This document shows, piece after piece, positions 17,428 to 27,400 of a DNA stretch of 64,000 nucleotides; position 1 is the first letter of the stretch, and each line of letters begins with the position of its first letter. A model generated the notes under the pieces. That model made no database searches. It saw nothing but the letters and a program-made list of their open reading frames with translations, and was not told where the DNA came from. Source of the stretch: an uncultured Chloroflexus sp. (lineage in GTDB: Bacteria; Chloroflexota; Chloroflexia; Chloroflexales; Chloroflexaceae); the NCBI RefSeq assembly GCF_937951745.1, contig NZ_CALFBQ010000038.1, forward strand, positions 1 to 64,000. Direction: 5' to 3'. A program made the position numbers and the translations under genes.

Positions 17428-19922
17428 GGCGACCTCATCACAGCACGGGCGGCCGCACCGCGAGCAAAGACGCGCACCAGCGGTTCGGCGTTGGCGGGAA
17501 TGGTAGGGGTTGGCACAATCTCGACGGCGGTTGGGCCAAGTGCGCTCAAGACTGCAGCAACTTCATCAGGATTGGCAAAAGCAGGCAAGATGACCAGCGC
17601 ATCGCTGTCAGGATCAAGCGTGCCGCGCCAAATTCGTGGCCGTTGTTCTAGCGGTAAATGTGCTGTCAGAAACCGCACAGTATCGCTGAGCGCCCACTCG
17701 CGCGGCAGATAGACGGGCACGGTCTGAGCGGCATCATGAGGCGCAGCAGCGCGACGCACAAGCTGGGCCATCACCGTCTCGGCTCGATCAAACTTGCCAT
17801 ACACTCGTGGGTCGTGCGGCATCTGACCGAAGTAGACCCACAGGTTCACGGCCAAACTTGCCGCCAGCGCGGCGGGGATTAACCAGTGCCGCCACTGCGC
17901 ACCGGCTGCCAACCGGCTCAGCCCCCACCCGGCCAGCGCGCAGGCCGGTGCGAGGGTGCCGAGCGAGCGCATCGCATGCGGCGCGTTGAAACTCAACAAG
18001 CCCGGCAGGTAATACAGCAGCCACAGCGCCAGCAATACAACTGCCGACGTGCGCCGCGCGCGCCACGCCAAGCCCACGCCGATTAGCAAGAGCAGGCCAA
18101 CCACCGGATCAACCATCGGCACCAGCGGCAAATGGTGGCGACCATTGGCTTCACCCTGCACGTGCCACATCAAGCCGTAGCGAACAATGTTCTCGGCAAG
18201 AAAATCAAGTGGACGGTGACGGTAAAGATCACTCGCTTGGAAAATTGAGACTATGCCAACGCGCTGATTAAAACCGGTGCTGTCATTGAGAATGTACCAG
18301 ACGAGGGGTGCAATGACGAGTGCCCCCAACAGCGCTGCCAGCACCAACCGCGACCAGACCAGCCGCCAGCGTGTTGGATCGCGGCCCAACCGAATGAGCA
18401 CCACGACTATCAATGCCACCGGTGCAAGCCGTCCGGTGTGATAGGTATAAACAGCCAGCCCCCCTAACGCCGCTGCACCGGCTACGTACCACCACCAACC
18501 GCGCCGCACCGGATCAAGGCCACGCCACAGTAATCCAGCCGCCGTCAGCACCAGCAGATGATCGAGCGTGGCAGGGAAGGCCCAGCGGCTCATACTTAAT
18601 GACCACGAGGCCCAAGCCAGCAAGGCTGCACCCAACATTGCCGCTCGCCGGCCAATCAATGGCGCAGCAAACCAGTAGAGTGCCAGCGGTGTCAAGGCGC
18701 CGGCAACTGCGCTCACTAGGCGCACACTCCACATATTTGGTCCCAGCATCCCCACCACCGGCGCCATCAGATAAAAGAGCAGCGCTGGTAGATCGGCGAA
18801 ACCCGGCACATAAATCGGACGAAAGGTTGGCTCTGTCCAAATCTGCAAAGCGAGCAGCCCATGACGTGCTTCATCACGCCACAACGCCAGTGGCATTTGC
18901 TCGAGCCCTACTAGTCGTGTTGCTAAGGCAATACCAGTGATAACAACCAGTAACTTACCAATCGGCCATGAAGACACATCCTCCTGATTGGTGAAGAGCG
19001 GCCATGCCACACCGACACCGACGATGGCAAGCGGTAGGAACAGCCATACAGATGCGCCAGCGCGTAAGACTAGGATACTCGCAAAGGCGATTGCCAGCCC
19101 ACTCCAGCCTACTAACGGTCGAGACGCAACCCATAGATGAACAGGACGCCACATCAAATACCAACCACCAGTAAGCACAGGCCACATCACCAATACCAGC
19201 AATGGAACCACTGGCCACCACGGCCACGGTAACATTGGCAACCAATACTCAGCCGTAACCGGCCACCACGCTAACCCAACTGCTGGCAACAGGGCTAAAC
19301 ATGCAGCACAATCGCGCCAATAAGGTGGCCAACGCCAAGCAATACCTACCATCCATGCCAGCAATGGCAGAATACTCCAAGTAATCGTCTGAGCACTGAG
19401 CGGGGGACGATCAGCCAAGGGTACCTGACTCACACTGCTTAATACCACGCCCAACTCACGTACATCAGGCAACGCAACGTATGGTTGAGTTTCCCAGCGC
19501 AGGGTGGTCTCGCCAATAGGATTGGTCGGAACGAGGAAATGATAGCGCCGCCAATACGGTGCTACTGTCGTAATGCCTAATGGCCCATCTTGAGACGAAA
19601 AGGTTACCTGTTCGTGAGAAACACCCGGCTGGCGCGGCGCAGCCAAGCGCAACTCGACCAGTGCCGGCACGCCGCGATAGCCGTAGAGAAATAATGCAGC
19701 CCGCGGTTGCGACCAACGAAAAAGGTCAGTCTCATTCTGCTCGTTGGTATAAAAACCAACAAGCACCGGCTCGTGATCTTCACCAACGCGCCAAGCGTGT
19801 GAGGTACGAATAGGCGAGAAGCATAACAAACCAATGGCGATGAGCGTCAACGCCACTGGCAACAACAAGGCTGGTTGGAACGAAAAGGTTGGGCGTGCAA
19901 GCGTTCTAATCACGCTGCGCAT
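17424..19922 (-). CDS. Large membrane glycosyltransferase, GT39/PMT-like (GT-C fold)
   Basis: An 832-residue polytopic protein with more than ten hydrophobic segments. After an N-terminal membrane anchor and an extracytoplasmic beta-rich stretch, the GT-C core shows LPLALWRDEARHGLLALQ (acidic Asp-Glu pair in the first loop, about residues 345-362), followed by YVPGFADLPALLFYLMAP. This architecture matches dolichyl/polyprenyl-phosphate-mannose glycosyltransferases (ArnT/PMT-like), which glycosylate proteins or lipids on the outer face of the membrane. Donor and acceptor are unknown. AGGAAG precedes the ATG at 19922. It is 51 bases after the ParB-like gene and overlaps the winged-helix gene by 4 bases. 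Confidence 0.8.
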   Translation of the reverse strand: MRSVIRTLARPTFSFQPALLLPVALTLIAIGLLCFSPIRTSHAWRVGEDHEPVLVGFYTNEQNETDLFRWSQPRAALFLYGYRGVPALVELRLAAPRQPGVSHEQVTFSSQDGPLGITTVAPYWRRYHFLVPTNPIGETTLRWETQPYVALPDVRELGVVLSSVSQVPLADRPPLSAQTITWSILPLLAWMVGIAWRWPPYWRDCAACLALLPAVGLAWWPVTAEYWLPMLPWPWWPVVPLLVLVMWPVLTGGWYLMWRPVHLWVASRPLVGWSGLAIAFASILVLRAGASVWLFLPLAIVGVGVAWPLFTNQEDVSSWPIGKLLVVITGIALATRLVGLEQMPLALWRDEARHGLLALQIWTEPTFRPIYVPGFADLPALLFYLMAPVVGMLGPNMWSVRLVSAVAGALTPLALYWFAAPLIGRRAAMLGAALLAWASWSLSMSRWAFPATLDHLLVLTAAGLLWRGLDPVRRGWWWYVAGAAALGGLAVYTYHTGRLAPVALIVVVLIRLGRDPTRWRLVWSRLVLAALLGALVIAPLVWYILNDSTGFNQRVGIVSIFQASDLYRHRPLDFLAENIVRYGLMWHVQGEANGRHHLPLVPMVDPVVGLLLLIGVGLAWRARRTSAVVLLALWLLYYLPGLLSFNAPHAMRSLGTLAPACALAGWGLSRLAAGAQWRHWLIPAALAASLAVNLWVYFGQMPHDPRVYGKFDRAETVMAQLVRRAAAPHDAAQTVPVYLPREWALSDTVRFLTAHLPLEQRPRIWRGTLDPDSDALVILPAFANPDEVAAVLSALGPTAVEIVPTPTIPANAEPLVRVFARGAAARAVMRSP

Positions 19923-19973
19923 TATAGCTTCCTATCGGAAACGGCGCAACCGCGGCTGCGAGAGATTAATCGC

Positions 19974-20888
19974 TTAGATTGCACCGGCAGCCTTCCCCCG
20001 CAACGCACCCAACAGCCAATCGGTAATCGCCGCCAAACTGCGCCGGCCAAAAAGCCGTACATAATCCGACGCTGCCACCAACGGCCCCGGATCGGCGCCG
20101 CCGTTGCGTTCACGCAGATACCAGCGGTGATCCATGATCCAGCGGTAGAGGTCGGCCTCGGTGCGACCGGGGAAGTAGCGTAGCGCATTCTGCGCCCGGA
20201 TAACCTCAATCACCGGCATGTAGACGTTATCGTACCAACTCGCCACCGCCTCCTCGCGCGATATTGGCCGCCCCAACTCTTGGCCCAGATAGTAGCGATG
20301 GGCATTAATATGGCGCACCAAATCGAGATAACCACCGGGTTCGCTAAACTCGATCCGCTGATCGGGGCGCAAATTGGCTAGACCAGTCCACTCTAGAAAG
20401 TCGCTATACTCCTCTTTCAAGAGCAAATCGCGCAAGCTGAGATTGGGATCGAGCGGCACATCAACCACCAGCTCGGTGACAATCGCGTCAATCTCGCGCT
20501 GGCCTTGAAAGCGCGCCACCGAGATACGGTGATGGCCGTCTTTTACAAAATAAATATCACCCAATTTATACAGTTCGACTGACGGCAACGGTGTTCCTTC
20601 GTGATGAGCACGATCGATGCTCATCCAGCGGAATCGATTAGCATTATGTCGAGGCGCAAACTGACGGTCGAAATCGCTGTACCGGCCCTCGCTGCCGATG
20701 ATCTTATCGAGCGGCACCGTCTGATGACCAAGGTAGTGTTGGCCACGGACATTTAGCCGCGCTCGCACCTCATCGAACGGCAACAGCTCGTTGGGACGGC
20801 GCGTAATCAGCGCCAGCAGCTCGCGCAGCATCTGGTCGCGGCGAATGCGGGTGAATTCGTCGTGAACGATCGCTTGAATGGCTGACAT
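19974..20888 (-). CDS. ParB/sulfiredoxin-fold-like protein of unknown function
   Basis: A 304-residue soluble protein. The central VELYKLGDIYFVKDGHHRIS (about residues 104-123) followed by VARFQGQREIDA is the nucleotide/phosphate-binding signature of ParB N-terminal-like domains, where DGHHR replaces the usual DGxxR. The N-terminal 50 residues are helical (RRDQMLRELLALITRRP), and the C-terminal 100 are rich in Arg, Trp and Tyr. It is close to proteins annotated as DUF4032 or 'ParB-like nuclease', which have no settled role. AAAGGAG lies 7 bases before the ATG. It leads a run of four minus-strand genes. The function remains open. Confidence 0.6.
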   Translation of the reverse strand: MSAIQAIVHDEFTRIRRDQMLRELLALITRRPNELLPFDEVRARLNVRGQHYLGHQTVPLDKIIGSEGRYSDFDRQFAPRHNANRFRWMSIDRAHHEGTPLPSVELYKLGDIYFVKDGHHRISVARFQGQREIDAIVTELVVDVPLDPNLSLRDLLLKEEYSDFLEWTGLANLRPDQRIEFSEPGGYLDLVRHINAHRYYLGQELGRPISREEAVASWYDNVYMPVIEVIRAQNALRYFPGRTEADLYRWIMDHRWYLRERNGGADPGPLVAASDYVRLFGRRSLAAITDWLLGALRGKAAGAI

Positions 20889-21333
20889 TGGCCACTCCTT
20901 TCGGTCTCATGATAACCCTATTAGGTGATCGACCGACAGCGTCGGCGGCCGTTGTCACGGGTAGCGTACCATGGGATGGATGTGATTGCAACATAGAAGG
21001 TTGCTCAGAAAACTGTCTTGGTAAGGTAGGGACGGATTGCAAACCCATCCCTACGGTGTCCACGCCCTACCAAAAACACCATTCCCCTCTCCCCCTGCGG
21101 GAAGAGGGGGGAGGGGCAGAGTAAACACCACCCTGCGGAAATAAGTTGCCCTAATTGGAGGGCGGCATTTATGCCGCCATATGATAGATAAGTTACTCTA
21201 ACTGTAGGGCGGCATTTACTCCGCACTCTATAATATAATGGATGGAACAAATGCCGCCCTACGCCGTGCGCTCTGCTCGCGAGGGTATTCGATAGGCATA
21301 CTGACAATCACCCCTACGATACCCTGCTCAACT
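20889..21333. other. Gene-free region with several palindromic repeats
   Basis: No credible gene. It holds a GTAGGGACGG palindrome (21026-21054), a CCCCTCTCCCCCTGCGGGAAGAGGGG hairpin-like stretch around 21085-21112, and three copies of a GTAGGGCGGCATTT / AAATGCCGCCCTAC word (about 21159-21265) in both orientations. These look like short dispersed repeats; the promoter of the ParB-like gene must lie near the left end but is not obvious. Confidence 0.55.
21026..21054. repeat. GTAGGGACGG palindromic repeat
   Basis: GTAGGGACGG and CCCATCCCTAC pair with G-U and one-base slip across an 8-base loop. The same core is present at 49086-49114 and, diverged, at 5747-5780. Confidence 0.6.
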
Positions 21334-21966
21334 TCACACCACAATATCGAGTACCCGATAGCCGGCCGTATTGATGACCAGCGTATCTCCATACTTCGTT
21401 TCAGTCGTGTGACCAAACCCGTAGGAAAGATGGATGTGACCATGGATGAGGTAGCGGGGACGGAACCACTGCATCATGAACAACAATGCCCGAAAGCCGC
21501 GATGGGGATAATCGGGGCCGTTGTGAATACCGAGTGGAGGGGCATGGGTGAGCAGGATGTCGAGATAGCGACCGTAGCGCAGCCGGTTGAGCAATAAGCG
21601 CGGCACCATTTGCCATACCCGCAGCATCATCTGCGTTTCAGTGTATTGGTGATGACCATCGGGCTTGTAGCGGATCGAACCGCCCAAACCGCCGATCAAC
21701 AGTCCTTGATGGTAGACTACCCGATCTTCCACGCAGAGTGCACCGCGCGCATAACTGACAACTTGTCCATCAGCCTGCACTTCTGGCGAGTCGTGATTAC
21801 CCCAGACGTAGAAGCAAGGCTGGCCGAGCATTGTCACCACAAACTCGAGATAGTAGATCGGTAGATCACCGCAGGCCAGCACGAGTTGGACATCAGCGAA
21901 GCGTTGTTTGATATTCAGACTATAGACAGCAGGGACGACTTCGTCGCTAATCGTAAGCGTGCGCAT
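21334..21966 (-). CDS. Metallophosphoesterase with altered first metal motif
   Basis: A 210-residue calcineurin-like phosphoesterase. Motifs in order are LVLACGDLP (residues 28-36), YVWGNHDSPEV (about 53-63), LLTHAPPLGIH (about 138-148) and LIHGHIHLSYG (about 172-182). The usual first motif D-x-H is replaced by ISDEVVP at residues 6-12, so the His ligand is missing. I recall this SDEV form in related Chloroflexota proteins, so it is probably a subfamily trait. Substrate unknown (phosphodiester or phosphoprotein). It follows the sensor kinase gene by 15 bases and is likely co-transcribed with it. Confidence 0.8.
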   Translation of the reverse strand: MRTLTISDEVVPAVYSLNIKQRFADVQLVLACGDLPIYYLEFVVTMLGQPCFYVWGNHDSPEVQADGQVVSYARGALCVEDRVVYHQGLLIGGLGGSIRYKPDGHHQYTETQMMLRVWQMVPRLLLNRLRYGRYLDILLTHAPPLGIHNGPDYPHRGFRALLFMMQWFRPRYLIHGHIHLSYGFGHTTETKYGDTLVINTAGYRVLDIVV

Positions 21967-21981
21967 GCCGCCTATTGTACT

Positions 21982-23535
21982 CTATTCTGCGCCAGACAAC
22001 GCAACCGGATCGGGCAACGGCAAATAGATGGCGAACGTGCTGCCGCGCCCCACTTCGCTCGCCACTGTCACATAGCCACCGTGCGCTTCGGCGACCCACT
22101 TCACGATCGACAACCCCAACCCGGCCCCGCCGCTATGGCGCGAACGCGAGCGATCAACCCGGTAGAAGCGGTCAAAAATATGGGTAAGTTCAGCTTCGCT
22201 GATGCCAACACCGGTATCGGCTACGCTCAGACAGGCAAACTGCTCGTAGCGTTCGAGACCTAACACCACCAACCCTCCCGGTGGGGTGTATTGCAACGCA
22301 TTCACCCCTAAATTCAACAACGCCTGCTTAATCCGATCACGATCGCCATAGACCAATATCTGATCCTCAGCGCCGATCCGTAACCGCACTTGACCGGCTA
22401 GCGGGCGCAGCTCGCGAAACACCTCAAGCAGCAAGGTGTCAAGCTCAACCGGCTCGTGGCGCAACGCGACATGCGTCTCGCTTTGGGCGAGCAGCAACAG
22501 ATCATTCACCATGCGGATTAAACGTGCTGTTTCGCGCCGCATATCGCCGATCACCTCTTTGAGCAAAGCCGGATCATCGCCGGCACCACGATCGAGCACT
22601 TCGAGATTGCCCTGCATCACCGTCAAGGGTGTGCGTAACTCGTGGCTAACGTCGGCCACAAACCGCTGCTGCGTGGAAAAGAGCTGTTCAAGACGCGATA
22701 ACAACTCGTTAATTGTCACGGTCAATTGGTGAAGCTCATCGCGTTGGGCCGGTTCGGGAATCCGGCGACCGAGATCCTCGGCCCGCACAATGCTCTGCGC
22801 GGTCAAAGTGATCTGCTCAATTGGGCGTAACGCTCGCTTCGACAGATACATCGCTCCAATACCCGTTACGATCAAGGCAATCATCCCGCCGCCAAGCAGA
22901 ATTTGCTGCAAGAGCGTCAACGTATCAGCTACATCATCAAGCGGGCGGGAGACTTGCAAGAAACCGAGCAATTGCCCATCACGTAAGACAACCGGAGTAA
23001 TCAGTGATTTGACCGGTACGCCGTTGACATCGCGCACAATGGTGATCCCGTTCGTATCGGTTGAGGTTAATTGCAACGCTTCCGGCGGCAACGGCAGCAT
23101 ATATGGTTCGAGATTCGGAGTGTTGCTCACCAACGTACCATCAGGCCGAAAAAATTGCGCGCCGATATTGCGATTAGTAAAAAGCTGAATGAAATCCCGA
23201 TCGAGAAAGAGTTGCAACTGGCCACTCGGGGTGCGAATGCTTTGCAACCCAACTGCGTTAAGGATTGCTCGCACTTGTTGGGTCGCCGACGTGAGATCAC
23301 GTTGGACGCCGGAGTAGAGTGCTTGCGCCACCGCAAAATGCACACCAATCCCAATCACAAGCAGCGCAAGTGAGAAGAGACTGGTGTAGAGCAACGTCAA
23401 CCGCACCCGAAACGGGACAGCGACCAAGCTCTGTCGCAAACGCTGCCACGGCAGCCAGCGCACTGGCACCGCCGGAGATTGGTCGGGGGTAGAGGCAAGG
23501 GTAGTTGGGGCAAGTTTGTCGTTGATATCAGTCAT
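21982..23535 (-). CDS. Membrane sensor histidine kinase with HAMP domain
   Basis: A 517-residue classical sensor kinase. Membrane helix 1 is about residues 46-68, an extracytoplasmic domain of about 140 residues follows, helix 2 is about 212-232, then HAMP (RALRPIEQIT), and the phospho-acceptor His298 in RFVADVSHELRTPLTV. ATP-binding boxes are LLNLGVNALQYTPPG (N box), VADTGVGI (G1) and GGAGLGLSIVKWV (G2). It is complete for autophosphorylation. No response regulator lies beside it; the linked gene is a metallophosphoesterase. The extracytoplasmic domain has no recognised ligand family. The start codon has only a weak GGTG upstream. Confidence 0.9.
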   Translation of the reverse strand: MTDINDKLAPTTLASTPDQSPAVPVRWLPWQRLRQSLVAVPFRVRLTLLYTSLFSLALLVIGIGVHFAVAQALYSGVQRDLTSATQQVRAILNAVGLQSIRTPSGQLQLFLDRDFIQLFTNRNIGAQFFRPDGTLVSNTPNLEPYMLPLPPEALQLTSTDTNGITIVRDVNGVPVKSLITPVVLRDGQLLGFLQVSRPLDDVADTLTLLQQILLGGGMIALIVTGIGAMYLSKRALRPIEQITLTAQSIVRAEDLGRRIPEPAQRDELHQLTVTINELLSRLEQLFSTQQRFVADVSHELRTPLTVMQGNLEVLDRGAGDDPALLKEVIGDMRRETARLIRMVNDLLLLAQSETHVALRHEPVELDTLLLEVFRELRPLAGQVRLRIGAEDQILVYGDRDRIKQALLNLGVNALQYTPPGGLVVLGLERYEQFACLSVADTGVGISEAELTHIFDRFYRVDRSRSRHSGGAGLGLSIVKWVAEAHGGYVTVASEVGRGSTFAIYLPLPDPVALSGAE

Positions 23536-23761
23536 ACACCTACGATACGAAATTTAAGTAAATTGATAAGAGTTTTTTAGGCTGTCTGTACAGAATTTCT
23601 CGTTTGTTATTGCATGAAAAGATTGCTGCGGGATCAATCCTCGTCGCTCATCACTTATCCTCACGAGCCGCCGCCGGCGGCGAAGCCATCACCCTCGACA
23701 GCGGGAGCGATGCCTGTACCGATTGCCATCAGCATACCACATTGCCCGCCGGTATGACGGG

Positions 23762-23790
23762 TTGACAATTCGGCGAAATCCGATCATACT
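23762..23790 (+). promoter_or_regulatory. Predicted sigma-70-type promoter for glutathione peroxidase
   Basis: TTGACA (23762-23767), a 17-base spacer, and CATACT (23785-23790), 47 bases before the start codon. The -35 is a perfect match. The rest of the 300-base gap to the divergent kinase gene (23536-23836) holds no gene. Confidence 0.6.
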
Positions 23791-23836
23791 ATTTAGGGTT
23801 CATTTTTGAAATTTCAAATATTTAAAGCCATCGCTG

Positions 23837-24310
23837 ATGAGCATCTACGAATTCTCAGCCTACACTAGCGACGGTGATCTGCTCGCCCTTTCGGTTTATC
23901 GCGGCAAAGTATTGTTGATCGTCAATGTTGCCAGCCACTGCGGTCTTACCCCCCAATACGGTGATCTCGAATCGCTCTACCGGCGCTATCGCGAGCGCGG
24001 GTTGGTAGTGCTTGGGTTTCCGAGCAACGATTTCAATCAAGAACCTGATGATGAAGCGACGATCAAATCCTTTTGCGCCCGCAATTATGCAGTAACGTTT
24101 CCGCTCTTTGCGAAGATCCACGTGAATGGGCCAGACACCCATCCGCTCTTTGCTTATCTCAAAGAGCAGCAGCCGGGGTTGTTCGGCAGCACTGCCATCA
24201 AGTGGAATTTCACGAAGTTTCTGATTGACCGTAACGGTCGTGTGGTGCGCCGCTTTGCGCCGACCGATACTGTTGGCGTGGTTGAGCGCGAGATGGTAGA
24301 GTTACTATGA
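23837..24310 (+). CDS. Glutathione peroxidase-like thiol peroxidase
   Basis: A 157-residue single-domain peroxidase that reduces hydrogen peroxide and organic hydroperoxides. The peroxidatic Cys35 is in NVASHCGLTPQY, the second motif is GFPSNDFNQEP (Gln68), and the third is IKWNFTKFLI (Trp123, Asn124), completing the catalytic tetrad. Cys replaces selenocysteine. A second Cys (residue 80, in SFCARNY) is placed as the resolving Cys of thioredoxin-dependent non-animal enzymes, so thioredoxin rather than glutathione is the likely reductant. It has its own promoter and a terminator hairpin 31 bases downstream, so it is a single-gene unit. Confidence 0.92.
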   Translation: MSIYEFSAYTSDGDLLALSVYRGKVLLIVNVASHCGLTPQYGDLESLYRRYRERGLVVLGFPSNDFNQEPDDEATIKSFCARNYAVTFPLFAKIHVNGPDTHPLFAYLKEQQPGLFGSTAIKWNFTKFLIDRNGRVVRRFAPTDTVGVVEREMVELL

Positions 24311-24341
24311 TGAAATGATGGGATCTTGGCGGTTGCTCATG

Positions 24342-24376
24342 TGGCATGCGGCAGCCAAGCTGCCGCATGCCATTTT
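24342..24376 (+). terminator. Terminator hairpin after the peroxidase gene
   Basis: A perfect 13-bp stem TGGCATGCGGCAG / CTGCCGCATGCCA (24342-24354 and 24360-24372) with a 5-base loop is followed by TTTTC. Its GCGGCAG core is shared with the palindrome at 24455-24485 and with sequences near 61500 and 61555, so a repeat family may have been recruited as a terminator. Confidence 0.75.
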
Positions 24377-24454
24377 CACATCCCGTCTCTATTCTCTCGC
24401 TAGTGGCACTGCCGCACTACATACCGAGATGTTGTGTTCCGCTAGATTGCGTTG

Positions 24455-24485
24455 TGGAATGCGGCAGTTTGACTGCCGCACTCCA
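24455..24485. repeat. TGGAnTGCGGCAG palindrome
   Basis: TGGAATGCGGCAG and CTGCCGCACTCCA form a 13-position stem with a single A-C mismatch across a 5-base loop. It lies 13 bases beyond the 3' end of the convergent nuclease gene and may terminate that gene, though no T-run follows on the minus strand. Confidence 0.6.
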
Positions 24486-24498
24486 TATTGTTCCAACC

Positions 24499-27400
24499 TT
24501 ATGGCACGAGATCGCCGCCGCCGAAGTCATCAAATCCGGCGCCGCCGCTGTTGTAGAACCAGACGCCGATCCGGCCACCAGTGCCTACGTAACGGTTACC
24601 GGCAGCAGGTCGGGTATCAGCCACACCGATCCGTGCACAGCGCACAAAAACCTCAACGGTGCCATCGGCCCGTGCCCGCGCACCGAGAGTGTCACCGTTA
24701 GCAACAGTTGCAGCAAAGGTGGCAACAGTCACGAAACCCTGTCCCGGTACGAAGGCCTCGACGACCACGTGTTGGTTGACCGCATCGTAACTCACCAACA
24801 GCGCGCCATTCCGTCCGCCACTCCCGCGCACCTTCAGGGCCAGCGTGTGGTGCTGACCATTCGGGTCGATCGCCGTCAACCGCATGAAGGCTTCTTGATC
24901 TGGCCCAAACATAGTTGGCCGCCACAACGCAAGCCCGCCCTTCTCGACTGTCACCGCATTGCCATCAATCCGGTACTGGTCAAGCTGGGTTGCGCCACTC
25001 CAGTTCGATCCCAAGCGACCGTTGGCCCGGTCGAACGTATCAAGGGTAGGTGAACCCGGAAAGGGACGCACCTCCACTGTAACGGTTTGTACTGGTTCAA
25101 CATTCCCGGCTCCATCGCGGGCAAAGAACTCGACCGTGTAGGTACCCTCGCCGCTGAGCGTGAACGGATCGGTGTAGGGCTGGAACGTACCACCATTCAC
25201 GCGGTAGGTGATCGCAGCCACACCTGACCGATCATCGGTCGCACTCAGCGTGATTGTGACGTTACCAGCGTAGCAGTTGGCCGGGCAGAGCGGATTCGTT
25301 GGGCCGTTGATGCTAGCCGCCGTGACCGGCGGTGTACCATCAAGGTTGAGACCAACAACCACTGGATCGTGATCCGAGGTGCGGTAAAAGTCGGGTGCAT
25401 AGAGCGTGTTGATCTGGTTGGCCGATTTGAAGTTCGTGTTGTAATCGAGGACCGACGGCTCATCGGCATTGATATGCCATTCAGCTACACCGCTCACTTG
25501 GGCGCTCAGGCTGGCGTTTGCCAGTGCGTAGTCGAGATAGCCCCACTGACCGTTGAAGACATACGAATACGCATTTGGCCCGCCGAAGCGCTCGATCACA
25601 TTTTCGTAGCCTTGCGCCTCCAGCGCCCGGATGGGATCCTCTTTGGCATAGCTGTTGAGATCGCCGATGATCAACACGTCTGGATCGTTCACCCCGGTTG
25701 GGTCAGTTGCCAACCATGCTGCCAGCTCGTTGGCCGCATTGGTGCGCACGATGTTGCAGTTACCTTGCCCATCACCGGCATCAGGGGTATCGCAGGCGCT
25801 GCCCTTGCTCTTGAAGTGGTTGACCGTGACTACAAACCGTGCGCCACTGGCATTCTCGGCAAATGCTTGCGCCAGCGCCGCCCGATTGCGTGGTGCGCTG
25901 TCGCCGCCGGTGATAAATGCCGGCGTGTTGAGCGCCGCCGTCTGGCCAACCGGCGTGACTAGCGCTGGCTGGTAGATGATACCGACCTTGATCGCATCGT
26001 TCCCCAACGCATCAACCTGCCCGGTTGCTGCGTCCACATCAATAAACGCATACGTCCCCGGCGCAGTCACTGCATTGAGCCGGTTGACCAGATCGGCGAT
26101 GGCGCTATTCGGGCCATAGCCGTCATTCTCTATCTCTATCACACCTAGCACAGTAGGGTTGAGTGCAACAATGGCCGCGACAGTCTTGTTTGTCTGGCGG
26201 GCAAACTCAGTAGCATTCTCGGCTCCGCGGCAACCGGTTGGACTACCGGTCAGCCCATTGGTGCAGCCGCTGAAGGTATTGAAGTAGTTGAGGAGGTTCA
26301 TACCGACGACGGTGATGCTACCGCCAACGCTGGGAGGTGCAGTCGGTCGCGGATTATCGGCGGCAAAAGCCGGCACGCCACCCCCCGGCCACAGATCGCT
26401 TAGATCGCCGACCGGCCGTACTCGGTAGGCATTACCGCTCGCCGCATTGCCCGACCACGTATAGGTCATCACCCCGATGAGACCGGTCACACTATCACCG
26501 CCGCGTAGCGTATTGCTCGCGCTGAGCGGATTACCGCCGCGACCAAACAGGATCGGGTCGGGGTTCTGGTTTTGGAGATTGTCATCGACAATGATCCGGT
26601 TCAAGTCGTTAGCCGCTTGCACTGCCGCTGCCAACGGCCCCGGCGGGTAAAGGCTGGTCGGCTGGTAGAGGCGTGCTTCCGCTGACATCACCACCTGCCC
26701 AAACCGACCAAGCTGGAAATGCTCAGTAACGACCAACTTCATCGGGAAGCGCACCAGCATGCCCTCGTAGCGTTCGAGATAATCGGCGCTGGGGAAAGGC
26801 ATCGTTACATCAACGGGATCGACGGTACCGGTGCCGACGACGGTGATCTGCGTGGCGCTGATCTGGGTTTGGCCCTGAAATTCGCTGACTGTGCCACGTA
26901 CCCGCACCAGATCGCCGAGGTTCACGTTATTGTTGTTGTCGTTGAAGACAAAGATACCCTCTGACGTCAGTGGGTCAGCGTCCCAATCGGCAACCTCTTC
27001 TTGCACGTAAAAGCCGCGCAGATTGGGTGATGGCCCTTCAAAGTCACCGACCACGACGCCTTCAACCAGTACCTCTTCACTCACACAGGGCGAAATGTCG
27101 ATCGTGCCCTGAATCTGGCTGATCAGGCTCACATTCGGCACATCGGGACAATTGCCCGTCATCGGCGGCGGAGGCGGTGGCACGCTACACGGATTGGCCG
27201 GACTACTGGTATTGCGCGGATTGGGTGGCCCGGCGCTGAAATCGCTCGCGTTGTTATCGGTCTCGACACAACCATTGCCGTTGCGCAGCGCAGCCGTGGT
27301 ATTGCTTAGCGTTGGCGCAGGCGCACCTTCAAAAAAGTTCGCATTGCCGTAACCGACTAGATCGATAATCAGCGCCAACTGCGCCGGCGTACATGGCGTT

